This document shows, piece after piece, positions 16,965-25,130 of a stretch of 64,000 bases of DNA (position 1 is its first letter; each line of letters begins with the position of its first letter). The position numbers and the translations under genes were made by a program. The notes beneath the pieces are model-generated. The model saw nothing but the letters and a program-made list of their open reading frames with translations. It was not told where the DNA came from and ran no database searches. Source of the DNA: Flagellimonas nanhaiensis (GTDB taxonomy: Bacteria > Bacteroidota > Bacteroidia > Flavobacteriales > Flavobacteriaceae); contig NZ_QTJX01000001.1 in NCBI RefSeq assembly GCF_003382275.1, forward strand, positions 62,001-126,000, written 5' to 3'.

Positions 16965-18317
16965 ATGAACATCCATTTTATAGCCATTGGAGGAAGTGCC
17001 ATGCACAACCTGGCCCTAGCATTGAAACATAAGGGATATTTCATTACCGGGAGTGATGATGTAATTTTTGAACCTTCAAAAAGCCGTCTTGAAGCAGAAT
17101 CCCTGTTGCCTGAAGCTTTTGGTTGGTTTCCCGAAAAAATCCATGAGCAGTTGGATGCAGTGATTTTGGGAATGCATGCCAAATCGGACAACCCAGAGTT
17201 GCTCAAAGCCCAGGAGCTTGGCCTGAAGATATATTCATATCCAGAATTTCTTTATGAGCAATCTAAAATGAAGACAAGAGTGGTCATTGGAGGAAGTCAC
17301 GGTAAAACCACCATCACGTCCATGATTCTTCACGTATTGCATTATCATGAAATTGAGGTGGATTATATGGTGGGGGCACAATTGGAAGGCTTTGATAGAA
17401 TGGTACACTTGACCGAGGAGAATGATTTTATTGTTCTGGAAGGGGATGAGTATCTGTCCTCTCCAATTGATCGCAGGCCCAAATTTCATCTCTACAAACC
17501 AAATATTGCCCTGTTGAGCGGGATAGCATGGGATCATATCAATGTATTTCCCACGTTTGAGAACTATGTAGAGCAGTTTCAAATTTTTGTAGAAGGAATT
17601 GTTAATGGGGGCAGTATTACCTATAATGAAGAAGACCTTGAAGTAAAAAGAGTGGTAGAAGCGTCGGAGAACCCGATCAGAAAATTTCCCTATTCCACAC
17701 CAAATTATCAAGTAGAAAATGGTACTACCCTGTTGGAAACCCCGGAGGGAGAATTGCCCATTGAGATTTTTGGCAAACACAACCTCAACAATTTGGCCGG
17801 AGCTAAATGGATATGTCAGCAAATGGGTGTTGATGAAGCTGATTTTTATGAAGCAATAGCATCTTTCAAGGGAGCCTCAAAACGCATGGAGAAGATTGCC
17901 GAAGGTTCAAATAAAGTGGCATTTAAAGATTTTGCCCATTCTCCCAGCAAAGTAATGGCAACAACTAGGGCAGTTAAAGAGCAGTTCCCTGAAAGAAGGT
18001 TGCTTGCCTGTTTAGAGTTGCATACTTATAGCAGTCTCAATGCAGAGTTTTTGCAGGAGTACAAAGGAGCCTTGGACGCCGCTGACGATGCGGTTGTCTT
18101 TTATTCTCCTGACGCTGTTAAGATCAAAGGGTTGGAGGAAGTGACTTCAGAACAGATAGGTCTGGCTTTGAATAGGGAGGACCTTCAGATTTTTACGAAT
18201 TCCAAGGATTTTCAGGATTATCTTTTTAGACAAAATTTTGATGACACCACTTTACTGTTGATGAGCTCTGGGAATTATGGAGGGCTCAACTTTGATGAAG
18301 TGTCCAAGTTATTTTAA
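16965..18317 (+). CDS. mpl: UDP-N-acetylmuramate:L-alanyl-gamma-D-glutamyl-meso-diaminopimelate ligase
   Basis: Mur-ligase family enzyme of 450 residues that joins recycled murein tripeptide to UDP-MurNAc. The N-terminal HFIAIGGSAMHNLA replaces the MurC dinucleotide fold start, the ATP loop is GGSHGKTT (about 108-115), and the Mpl-like KDFAHSPSKV lies in the central region. The start is the ATG preceded by an in-frame TTG. It is a single-gene unit with a strong terminator. Confidence 0.93.
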   Translation: MNIHFIAIGGSAMHNLALALKHKGYFITGSDDVIFEPSKSRLEAESLLPEAFGWFPEKIHEQLDAVILGMHAKSDNPELLKAQELGLKIYSYPEFLYEQSKMKTRVVIGGSHGKTTITSMILHVLHYHEIEVDYMVGAQLEGFDRMVHLTEENDFIVLEGDEYLSSPIDRRPKFHLYKPNIALLSGIAWDHINVFPTFENYVEQFQIFVEGIVNGGSITYNEEDLEVKRVVEASENPIRKFPYSTPNYQVENGTTLLETPEGELPIEIFGKHNLNNLAGAKWICQQMGVDEADFYEAIASFKGASKRMEKIAEGSNKVAFKDFAHSPSKVMATTRAVKEQFPERRLLACLELHTYSSLNAEFLQEYKGALDAADDAVVFYSPDAVKIKGLEEVTSEQIGLALNREDLQIFTNSKDFQDYLFRQNFDDTTLLLMSSGNYGGLNFDEVSKLF

Positions 18318-18350
18318 AGCACCTTTTCAAAAGTCTTGAAAAGGTGCTTT
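18316..18350. terminator. Terminator hairpin between mpl and the convergent DoxX-like gene
   Basis: A perfect 15-bp stem (AAAGCACCTTTTCAA / TTGAAAAGGTGCTTT) with an AAGTC loop begins inside the mpl stop codon. Its symmetry suits both convergent genes; the T-run is short. Confidence 0.8.
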
Positions 18351-18368
18351 GGAATGTATAATTGTATT

Positions 18369-18773
18369 CTAGACTCTGTTCCAGACAAAAGATTTTTCGT
18401 CTTCCCGGATTTTCTCACTGCTTTCCAGTCTTTTGTATTGTATATAGGTCACCAGCAGAGGAATCAAGCAGAAAACTGCTGAAGCACCATTGCCATAATC
18501 AGAGATAAGATGGGCAATAAAACCAAGACTCAGATTCAGAAAGAAGCCGGCATAGACCCATTCAATAAACCATTGTCCTTTGTTTAGCACCAGTAGCATA
18601 ACCCCTAGCACTTGGGCAGCACCTAAAAGGTGAATCAAATGAGGCGGGTAACCTAAATTCTTGAATGTTTCCACAACAATTTCATAGTTGATAATGGAGT
18701 TGATTACGGCTCCAAGCATGGCTAGACTAAAAAAGGCCAAGCAGATACGATAAAGTAATTTGTTTGAACTCAT
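18369..18773 (-). CDS. DoxX-like four-helix membrane protein
   Basis: Membrane protein of 134 residues starting MSSNKLLYRICLAFFSL, with four hydrophobic segments and NLGYPPHLIHLLGAAQVLG between helices 1 and 2, as in the DoxX-like family. It differs from the other DoxX-like gene at 14.7-15.1 kb. The start is set at MSSN because the 38 upstream codons do not look like protein. Function is unknown. Confidence 0.75.
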   Translation of the reverse strand: MSSNKLLYRICLAFFSLAMLGAVINSIINYEIVVETFKNLGYPPHLIHLLGAAQVLGVMLLVLNKGQWFIEWVYAGFFLNLSLGFIAHLISDYGNGASAVFCLIPLLVTYIQYKRLESSEKIREDEKSFVWNRV

Positions 18774-19012
18774 AATGATAAAATTTGGTACCCTTAAGTT
18801 AAATAGGTCACTGCGGTTAGTTTGGAGACCTTCGGCGAGGAGGGAAAACCTGTAGGTGAATTGTTCATTGATAGCTTCCGATGGCATCTTGAACCACTAT
18901 ATGACGCTTTGTGAGAATCCCAGTTGATGGTTTACTGCTTTTTTGTCATAAATATGACCCATGGAACAGTAGTTGCCAGCGGTAGTACATGAGGTTTTCT
19001 TTTCAAAAAATC

Positions 19013-19159
19013 ATGAAGAAAACGCAACGTTTGGTTTCCGTTCTATTGGTAGCCTTTATGTTGGGGGTGTCCAATGTTGTCTTGGAAGAAGATAGAATGG
19101 TAAATGATTCCAGAAAAAAGGTGGAACAAAAGGAAATCCAAGATGTTGATGATGTATAA
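19013..19159 (+). CDS. Secreted or membrane-tethered 48-residue micro-protein
   Basis: MKKTQRLVSVLLVAFMLGVS is a good signal-like segment, followed by a charged tail (VVLEEDRMVNDSRKKVEQKE, then IQDVDDV). An in-frame ATG eight codons upstream (18989) could give 56 residues. It stands alone between the DoxX-like gene and radC. Composition supports coding, but homologues have not been checked. Confidence 0.5.
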   Translation: MKKTQRLVSVLLVAFMLGVSNVVLEEDRMVNDSRKKVEQKEIQDVDDV

Positions 19160-19485
19160 AGTCTTTGAGAATTACAGATTCTTAAGAAGTGTTTGGAATC
19201 GCACATCTACATAAATAGCCCCAAAATAGCTGAATTATTTTCCCACTCTTTGTTGAAATAGCATCTAAACATATTGTGCGGGACATATGACACAGTTTTT
19301 TTGTAAAATTGTATCTGCCTAAGGGCAAATTAAAAGGGGAGATAGGCAATGTTTCAACATTAAGCCAACCTCCATTTCTCCCGAATATTTTAAGAATCGA
19401 TTTACTTTTTAATTCGTACAAAGGGTTCCTTTTAAGGAATACCTACTTATGACAATTACATGAATTAATCCCCTATATTTAAACC
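19160..19485. other. Intergenic stretch before radC with no supported gene
   Basis: No convincing gene, repeat or RNA is seen. A minus-strand frame of 79 codons (19182-19421) exists but lacks recognisable motifs and has an unnatural composition. The radC promoter presumably lies in the last 60 nt but shows no clear TAnnTTTG box. Confidence 0.5.
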
Positions 19486-20184
19486 ATGCAAGAAAAAACT
19501 GCTACCTTTTCCATTAAAAATTGGGCTGATGATGATAGGCCAAGAGAAAAACTTGTGCTCAAGGGAAGTCCTGTATTATCTGATGCCGAATTGATTGCCA
19601 TTTTGATAGGTTCAGGGAACAAGAAAGAAAGTGCTGTTGAACTGTCAAAACGTATTTTGGCTTCCGTTGGGCACAACTTGAACGAGCTTGGAAAGCTATC
19701 GGTGAATCAATTGATGAAGTTTAAGGGAATAGGCGAGGCCAAAGCGGTTACTATAGCAGCTGCGCTGGAAGTTGGAAGGCGAAGAAGGGGAGAGGACACC
19801 GTGAAGGTGACCAAGATTAAGGGTAGCAGAGATGCCTTTGATTTGCTTTATCCAATGATGGGCGAATTGCAACATGAGGAATTTTGGATCGTGTACCTTA
19901 ACAACTCCAATAAAGTGATGCATAAGTCTCAGTTGAGCAAAGGAGGCATTACAGGGACTTTGGTTGATGTGCGTCTGGTGCTTAAGCAGGCTCTTGAACT
20001 AGGGGCAGTGGGCATTATTCTGGCCCACAACCATCCTTCTGGAACATTGAGACCGAGTACGGCAGATAAACAGATTACCGAAAAACTTAAGACAGCAACA
20101 GAGGCTTTGGATATTAAAATTTTGGACCATTTAATCTTGACCCAAAACGATTATTTAAGTTTTGCAGATCAAGGAATTTTGTGA
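19486..20184 (+). CDS. radC: RadC/JAB-domain protein
   Basis: Protein of 232 residues. Helix-hairpin-helix-like segment LMKFKGIGEAKAVTIAAALEV is near 77-97. The JAMM metal motif is HNHPSG with H181, H183, S186 and D194, plus an upstream Glu (131 or 132). Despite the name, a role in DNA repair is not established; JAB domains are metal-dependent hydrolase folds. It is followed 13 nt later by the polysaccharide-deacetylase-like gene. Confidence 0.95.
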   Translation: MQEKTATFSIKNWADDDRPREKLVLKGSPVLSDAELIAILIGSGNKKESAVELSKRILASVGHNLNELGKLSVNQLMKFKGIGEAKAVTIAAALEVGRRRRGEDTVKVTKIKGSRDAFDLLYPMMGELQHEEFWIVYLNNSNKVMHKSQLSKGGITGTLVDVRLVLKQALELGAVGIILAHNHPSGTLRPSTADKQITEKLKTATEALDIKILDHLILTQNDYLSFADQGIL

Positions 20185-20197
20185 TTGACGCAACCCT

Positions 20198-21493
20198 ATG
20201 TTATTGATATTTACCCATAAGATCACTAATCGCCTCACCTATACGGCAAAACATATTTTTGAAAAAATCCTGGATCTAGATGTCACCTTTACTACCAAAG
20301 TGGAGGATTTTATCAAACATTCAGGTCCAAAAATGACCTATTCCAAACAACCGCTTCAAAACGAATTTTTCTTGCGTAGCAATGATCTTTTGTTTGAACA
20401 AGGAATCAACGATATTGAGATCAAGGTTACGGAATGGGAAGGAGTTCCTTGTTTTTTTTCCACTGGTGAAAAAAGCTCGGTACCTTTTGATATTTTTTCT
20501 GCCAGTTTTTATCTGCTGAGCAGATATGAAGAATATCTCCCACATGTCAAGGATAGTGTTGGTCGGTTTCCGGTAAAGGATAGCGTTGCATATAAAAACA
20601 AATTTCTTGAGCTTCCAGTAATTGACTTATGGGCATACAAACTACTCTCTTTACTTACAGAACGTTTCCCCGATATTAAAAAACCCAATAGGGCGTTCAG
20701 TTTTACCTCAATTATTAATGTGACCACTTCACATTGCTACGCGATGAGGGGTGTGGCCAGAAATTTTGGTGGATTTCTATTGGATCTCGGCAAATTTAGG
20801 TTTCGGAGCTTTTGGGATAGAATTTTGGTGCTGTTGCGTTTCAGGAAGGACCCGTATGACAATTTTGACGAGTTGGTCGAGATTCATAAAAAGTTTCCCA
20901 TAAAAACCATGTTTTTCTTTCAATTTGCCAAACATTCGGCCCATGACAAGAACATCTCGCCCAACAACAACAAGTTTAGATATCTAATCAAATCGGTGGC
21001 AGATTACAGTGTTGTTTCGCTCAGTACTTCCTTCATTTCTTCTACGGACAAATCGGTTCTAAAAGAAGAGAAAAAGCAACTATCCAGTTTAATCAATAGG
21101 CCCATTAATTATTCTAGACTTCGGTATAATAGGGTTAGCGTGCCAACTACCTATAGAAATCTTGTAGAAACTGAGTTTACAGATGATTTTTCCATGGGCT
21201 ATACCCACGAAATAGGATTTCGGGCAGGAACCTGCACCCCTTTTTACTTTTATGACATCAATATGGAGGCTAGACAACCGCTAAAAGTACATCCCTTTGC
21301 CATGCACGACTATGCGCTTGTGGAATGTAAGAATAGGGAAGAGGTTTTTGAAAAAATGGATAAGCTTTATCGGCTAGTGAGAGAGGTGAATGGAAGTTTG
21401 GTGATAGTTTTTTCCAATGAGCTTTTGGGGGGCAAGCATAAGTTGAACTGGATGGAGTTGTACCAATCCCTATTAAGAAGGTACTATGTTTAG
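20198..21493 (+). CDS. Polysaccharide deacetylase-family protein (DUF7033-like N-terminus)
   Basis: Protein of 431 residues of a flavobacterial family. The N-terminal part has SRYEEYLPHVKDSVGRFP, and the C-terminal TIM-barrel-like part has DFSMGYTHEIGFRAGTC TPFYFYD. The usual deacetylase metal motif (D near strand 1, HxxxH) is not obvious: the strand-1 position reads FSFTSIINV rather than a T(F/Y)DxD type sequence. Catalytic activity is therefore uncertain. It overlaps the next gene by 8 nt. Confidence 0.7.
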   Translation: MLLIFTHKITNRLTYTAKHIFEKILDLDVTFTTKVEDFIKHSGPKMTYSKQPLQNEFFLRSNDLLFEQGINDIEIKVTEWEGVPCFFSTGEKSSVPFDIFSASFYLLSRYEEYLPHVKDSVGRFPVKDSVAYKNKFLELPVIDLWAYKLLSLLTERFPDIKKPNRAFSFTSIINVTTSHCYAMRGVARNFGGFLLDLGKFRFRSFWDRILVLLRFRKDPYDNFDELVEIHKKFPIKTMFFFQFAKHSAHDKNISPNNNKFRYLIKSVADYSVVSLSTSFISSTDKSVLKEEKKQLSSLINRPINYSRLRYNRVSVPTTYRNLVETEFTDDFSMGYTHEIGFRAGTCTPFYFYDINMEARQPLKVHPFAMHDYALVECKNREEVFEKMDKLYRLVREVNGSLVIVFSNELLGGKHKLNWMELYQSLLRRYYV

Positions 21494-22175
21494 AAAGAAT
21501 GTAACCGACATTTTTTTTGATTTGGACCACACGTTGTGGGATTTTGAAAAAAATTCAGCACTTACCTTTGGTAAAATCCTAAACGAGAACGGTCTGGATG
21601 TTGTTCTGGACGATTTTTTAGAGGTATATGCTCCAATAAATCTGGAATACTGGAAACTGTATCGAGAGAATAGAGTTAGCAAGTCAGAATTACGTTATCA
21701 ACGGTTACGGAGAAGCTTCGACCATATTGGGGTTACCGTTTCTGATGAAATGATCAATATCCTGGCTCATCAATACATTCAGCATTTATCCTCGTTTACC
21801 CATTTAATACCCAATACCGTTGAGGTGTTGGACTATTTGGCCCCAAAATATAAGTTGCACATCATAACCAATGGCTTTCAGGAAGTACAAGAGAAGAAAC
21901 TTAGAAAAGGCAATATCCACCATTATTTTGTAGAGGTAATCAACTCCGAAACAGCCGGAGTAAAAAAGCCACATCCCCAGATTTTTGAAATGGCCTTAAA
22001 AAAGGCATCGGTTGAACCTGAAAACGCATTAATGGTCGGGGACAATCTGGAAGCAGACATACAGGGGGCAATTTCTGTTGGAATGAAAGCACTGCATTTC
22101 AATGCTCATAGGGAATCTGAGCACCAAGTTTGTCAAATGATTAACGATCTTATTGAAATAAAAAGCATTTTGTAG
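21486..22175 (+). CDS. YjjG-family HAD phosphatase (noncanonical pyrimidine nucleotidase type)
   Basis: HAD-superfamily hydrolase of 229 residues. Motif I is FFDLDHTLWDF (nucleophile D12, acid D14), motif II is HIITNGFQE, motif III Lys lies in AGVKKPHPQIF and motif IV is MVGDNLEADIQGA. Family members dephosphorylate nucleoside monophosphates or related damaged nucleotides. It is translationally coupled to the upstream gene. A strong double inverted repeat begins in its last codons. Confidence 0.88.
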   Translation: MFRKNVTDIFFDLDHTLWDFEKNSALTFGKILNENGLDVVLDDFLEVYAPINLEYWKLYRENRVSKSELRYQRLRRSFDHIGVTVSDEMINILAHQYIQHLSSFTHLIPNTVEVLDYLAPKYKLHIITNGFQEVQEKKLRKGNIHHYFVEVINSETAGVKKPHPQIFEMALKKASVEPENALMVGDNLEADIQGAISVGMKALHFNAHRESEHQVCQMINDLIEIKSIL

Positions 22176-22230
22176 AGTTATAGTAGGGTGCGGCCAACCC
22201 TATGTTGTTTTACTAAAAAAATGCTTTTTA
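22159..22230 (+). promoter_or_regulatory. Double inverted repeat between the HAD and lipoprotein genes
   Basis: An outer perfect 13-bp pair (TAAAAAGCATTTT at 22159-22171, AAAATGCTTTTTA at 22218-22230) encloses an inner 6-bp hairpin (TAGGGT at 22184-22189, ACCCTA at 22197-22202). The left arm lies in the end of the HAD gene and the right arm ends 5 nt before the lipoprotein ATG. It could be a terminator, attenuator or mRNA processing structure. Confidence 0.5.
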
Positions 22231-22235
22231 CTGCT

Positions 22236-22787
22236 ATGAAAGGAATTTTTTTCCGCCCCTTTTTCTTCCTGCTCGTTCCATTGATATTTTTATCATGTAC
22301 TGAAGAACTGGATTTTGACCAGTTTGATGACCTGAGCGTTACACCAACATTGGCTTCCGGACTATTCTATCTGGAGTCTACAGAAGAATTCATCAATACT
22401 GTGAATGTATCTGGTGTTTTTTATGAGCAGACCTTCAATTTTGACCCATTCAATGAACAATTTGTGGCAGAACGCCTGCTAGAGGGAACACTTAGCTACG
22501 AAATTGAAAATACCACCAGTAAAAGAATAACACTGTTTATTGAATTTTTAGATGAAGCCGATACAGTATTAGATACAGAATCGTTCACAGTTGACCCCGC
22601 CCCATCTGGCACTCTTACTAGGGAAGTGGCTTATGGTCCGGCGGGAAGAAACATTGATATTTTAACCACCACATCGTCACTTAGGGTTACCGGTGGAAAC
22701 CTGAGCGATACAACGAGCACTTCTTCAGAATCAGAGCCTAAAATCATTCTAAGGTCAGCGGCGGAATTCTTATTCAGATTAAAATGA
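22236..22787 (+). CDS. Hypothetical lipoprotein
   Basis: Lipoprotein of 183 residues beginning MKGIFFRPFFFLLVPLIFLSC (Cys21). The mature part is acidic near its start, then beta-rich and Thr/Ser-rich toward the end. No domain was recognised. Its stop overlaps the start of the DUF5723 gene by 4 nt (ATGA), implying translational coupling and a shared role at the outer membrane. Confidence 0.75.
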   Translation: MKGIFFRPFFFLLVPLIFLSCTEELDFDQFDDLSVTPTLASGLFYLESTEEFINTVNVSGVFYEQTFNFDPFNEQFVAERLLEGTLSYEIENTTSKRITLFIEFLDEADTVLDTESFTVDPAPSGTLTREVAYGPAGRNIDILTTTSSLRVTGGNLSDTTSTSSESEPKIILRSAAEFLFRLK

Positions 22788-24238
22788 GGTTGGGCAAACT
22801 GTTTTTTGGTGCCGCTTTTTTCGGGGTTATTTCACTATGTGCCCAGAATAAACAATTGCTGTATGATTTTTATGAGATTCCACAGTCACTCATGATAAAT
22901 CCTGGGGTAAAGACCTTGGAAAAATGGCATACCGGAATCCCCGTTATTTCAGGATTGTCTTTTCAGGCGGCTACAAGCGGAGTTACCGTTCATGATCTTT
23001 TCGCCGATGATGGGATCGATTTTACCACTAAGGTTAGGGAAAGGGTCTTGGATGCAATGAGCAGAAAAGATGATTTTAGTACCACCAGCCAAATTGAAGG
23101 ATTCAATGTTGGGTTCCGGGGTAAGAACAGGCCAGACGATTATTATTCGTTTGGGATGTACGGAGAAACAGATATCATCGTCTATTGGCCTAGAGATTTG
23201 GCCATTTTGGCCTTCGAGGGCAACGGAGGGGCAAATATTGGAAGGAGTTTTGACCTGGGAGACCTGAGTTTAAGGGGAGAAATGGTCAATGTGTTCCATT
23301 TTGGAATCAACAGAAAGCTTAGCAATACCCTTACCGTTGGGGCGCGTGCCAAGTTGTACTCAAGTATTTTTCAATTTCAGTCTACGGGTAATTCAGGATC
23401 TTTTATAACCACCCAAGGGCAGAACAACATCTATACCAGTCGTATTGAAGCAAATATGCGACTTAGAACCGCTGGTGCAGATGAAATAATAGACATTTTA
23501 GAAGAAGATACCTCAACAACTCAAAAAGATTTAACGAGTCTATTTACAAAAAGAGTTCTGTTGGGAGGAAATCTAGGTGTTGGTTTCGATGCTGGCTTTA
23601 GCTATAATTTAAACCCTCAGACCACCATAACTGCCAGTGTTTTGGATGTTGGGTTTATCTATCATTCAAAAGATGTAAGAAACTTTACCCTTAAGGGTAG
23701 TGCCATAACAGAAGGTATTACCGTGTTTTTGCCTGAGGACATCAATGATGTGGACAACGATCTTTGGCAGGAGCTTGTGGACGATATAGAAGCATCCCTT
23801 CCCTACGAAGAAAATGACAATGGGTACATTTCTCTTAGACCCATTAAAGCCTACGGTTCCATTCGCTATGATTTTGGCCAAGCTGAGGATAGAATTGAAA
23901 ATTGCGGTTGTGGAATAAATGTTAAAGAGGCCTCTAACCCGGACTTATACCGGAACAGTGTCGGTGGGCAACTCTTTTTGCAATACCGTCCAAGAGGTAT
24001 ACAACCTGCCTTAACAGCATTTTATCAAAAGAGACTTGGAAGAGCATTTTCTTTTAAGACTACATATACCGTGGACAAATATTCACTTTCAAACGTGGGA
24101 TTGGGGCTCAATTTTCAGGCTGGGCCGGTCAATTTCTATGTAATGGGAGACAATCTTCTGGGTTATCAAAATATAGCCGATAGTCATTACGCATCTTTAC
24201 AGTTCGGATTTAATATTATATCTTGGAACGATAATTGA
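22784..24238 (+). CDS. DUF5723-like outer-membrane beta-barrel protein
   Basis: Protein of 484 residues with a signal peptide ending near CAQN, then LLYDFYEIPQSLMINPG and alternating beta segments to the C-terminus (NLLGYQNIADSHYASLQFGF). This fits DUF5723 proteins, barrel-like and related in style to PorV/PorP components. It lies in a three-gene exported-protein unit. A cysteine pair (CGCG) occurs near residue 374. Specific function is unknown. Confidence 0.75.
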   Translation: MRLGKLFFGAAFFGVISLCAQNKQLLYDFYEIPQSLMINPGVKTLEKWHTGIPVISGLSFQAATSGVTVHDLFADDGIDFTTKVRERVLDAMSRKDDFSTTSQIEGFNVGFRGKNRPDDYYSFGMYGETDIIVYWPRDLAILAFEGNGGANIGRSFDLGDLSLRGEMVNVFHFGINRKLSNTLTVGARAKLYSSIFQFQSTGNSGSFITTQGQNNIYTSRIEANMRLRTAGADEIIDILEEDTSTTQKDLTSLFTKRVLLGGNLGVGFDAGFSYNLNPQTTITASVLDVGFIYHSKDVRNFTLKGSAITEGITVFLPEDINDVDNDLWQELVDDIEASLPYEENDNGYISLRPIKAYGSIRYDFGQAEDRIENCGCGINVKEASNPDLYRNSVGGQLFLQYRPRGIQPALTAFYQKRLGRAFSFKTTYTVDKYSLSNVGLGLNFQAGPVNFYVMGDNLLGYQNIADSHYASLQFGFNIISWNDN

Positions 24239-24251
24239 TTATCCATTCCAT

Positions 24252-25130
24252 ATGAGATTCAAAGTAGTATGCATATTGGCGTTTGCAATAGGATTGCACG
24301 GTTCCATGAAGGGACAATTGAACGACTACAAGTACATTGTTGTGCCTAAAAGGTTTGAAGCTTTTAAGATAGAGAACAGGCACCAGACTAGTACAATGGT
24401 CAAGCATTTCTTTGCCCTTAATGGATTCAATGCTGTCTATGAAGACGTTATGCCCGAGGACTTGGCCAACAATAGATGTCTTGGATTAACGGCCGATCTT
24501 CTGGATAACTCATCCTTGTTTACCACCAAAACAATCATTGTCCTTAGAGATTGTCAGAATAACGAAGTCTTTAGAACGATTGAAGGAAGAAGTAGGTCCA
24601 AAGAGTTTAGAATTGCGTACAAAGAGGCCATTGAAAACTCTTTTGCCTCCTTTAAAAGTATGGACTATGCGTACAAACCAAAAAAAGAGGTAGTGGAAAA
24701 CAAAAAGGAAGCTCCCATTACAGTGAGTTTCAAAAATGATATTAAATCACTCGAAAATAAACCAGATTCTAAGGTTGTGGAGCAAGAAGCCACGCCAGAA
24801 AACCAAACTTATAAAGATAGAACTCCCAAACCTTCCACTATGACCAAAGTGGATAAAGTCGAAGAAATGGCTACTGAAATTGAAACGAAGAAACCCGTTT
24901 CAGAACCTCAAGGCTCTCTGCTTTATGCGCAACCTATAGATAATGGTTACCAGCTGATAGATAGTACCCCAAAGGTTATCATGAAACTCCAGAAAACATC
25001 CGTGGACAATATCTTTTTGGCGGATTATGATGGAAAGAATGGAATGGTATACAAAAAGGGTGACAAATGGTTGTTGGAATATTCAGAGAACGGAAAAACT
25101 CAACAGAAAGAACTCAATATTAAGTTCTAA
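24252..25130 (+). CDS. Hypothetical exported protein
   Basis: Protein of 292 residues with a signal peptide (MRFKVVCILAFAIGLHGSMKGQ), an N-terminal domain starting NDYKYIVVPKRFEAFKI, a charged Pro/Lys/Glu-rich linker (about 138-220) and a compact C-terminal part (YAQPIDNGYQLIDSTPKVIM). The N-terminal domain resembles DYKYIIVP-type flavobacterial envelope proteins I know only as hypothetical. It follows the DUF5723 gene by 13 nt. It overlaps the convergent rarA by 4 nt. Confidence 0.7.
   Translation: MRFKVVCILAFAIGLHGSMKGQLNDYKYIVVPKRFEAFKIENRHQTSTMVKHFFALNGFNAVYEDVMPEDLANNRCLGLTADLLDNSSLFTTKTIIVLRDCQNNEVFRTIEGRSRSKEFRIAYKEAIENSFASFKSMDYAYKPKKEVVENKKEAPITVSFKNDIKSLENKPDSKVVEQEATPENQTYKDRTPKPSTMTKVDKVEEMATEIETKKPVSEPQGSLLYAQPIDNGYQLIDSTPKVIMKLQKTSVDNIFLADYDGKNGMVYKKGDKWLLEYSENGKTQQKELNIKF

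Noticed and set aside
17235-17822. 195-codon open frame antisense to mpl
   Set aside because: No recognisable domain, and the plus-strand frame is a clear Mpl with P-loop and family motifs.
19182-19421. 79-codon minus-strand frame in the radC upstream region
   Set aside because: No similarity that I recognise, cysteine-rich odd composition and no start context; listed only as an empty intergenic stretch.
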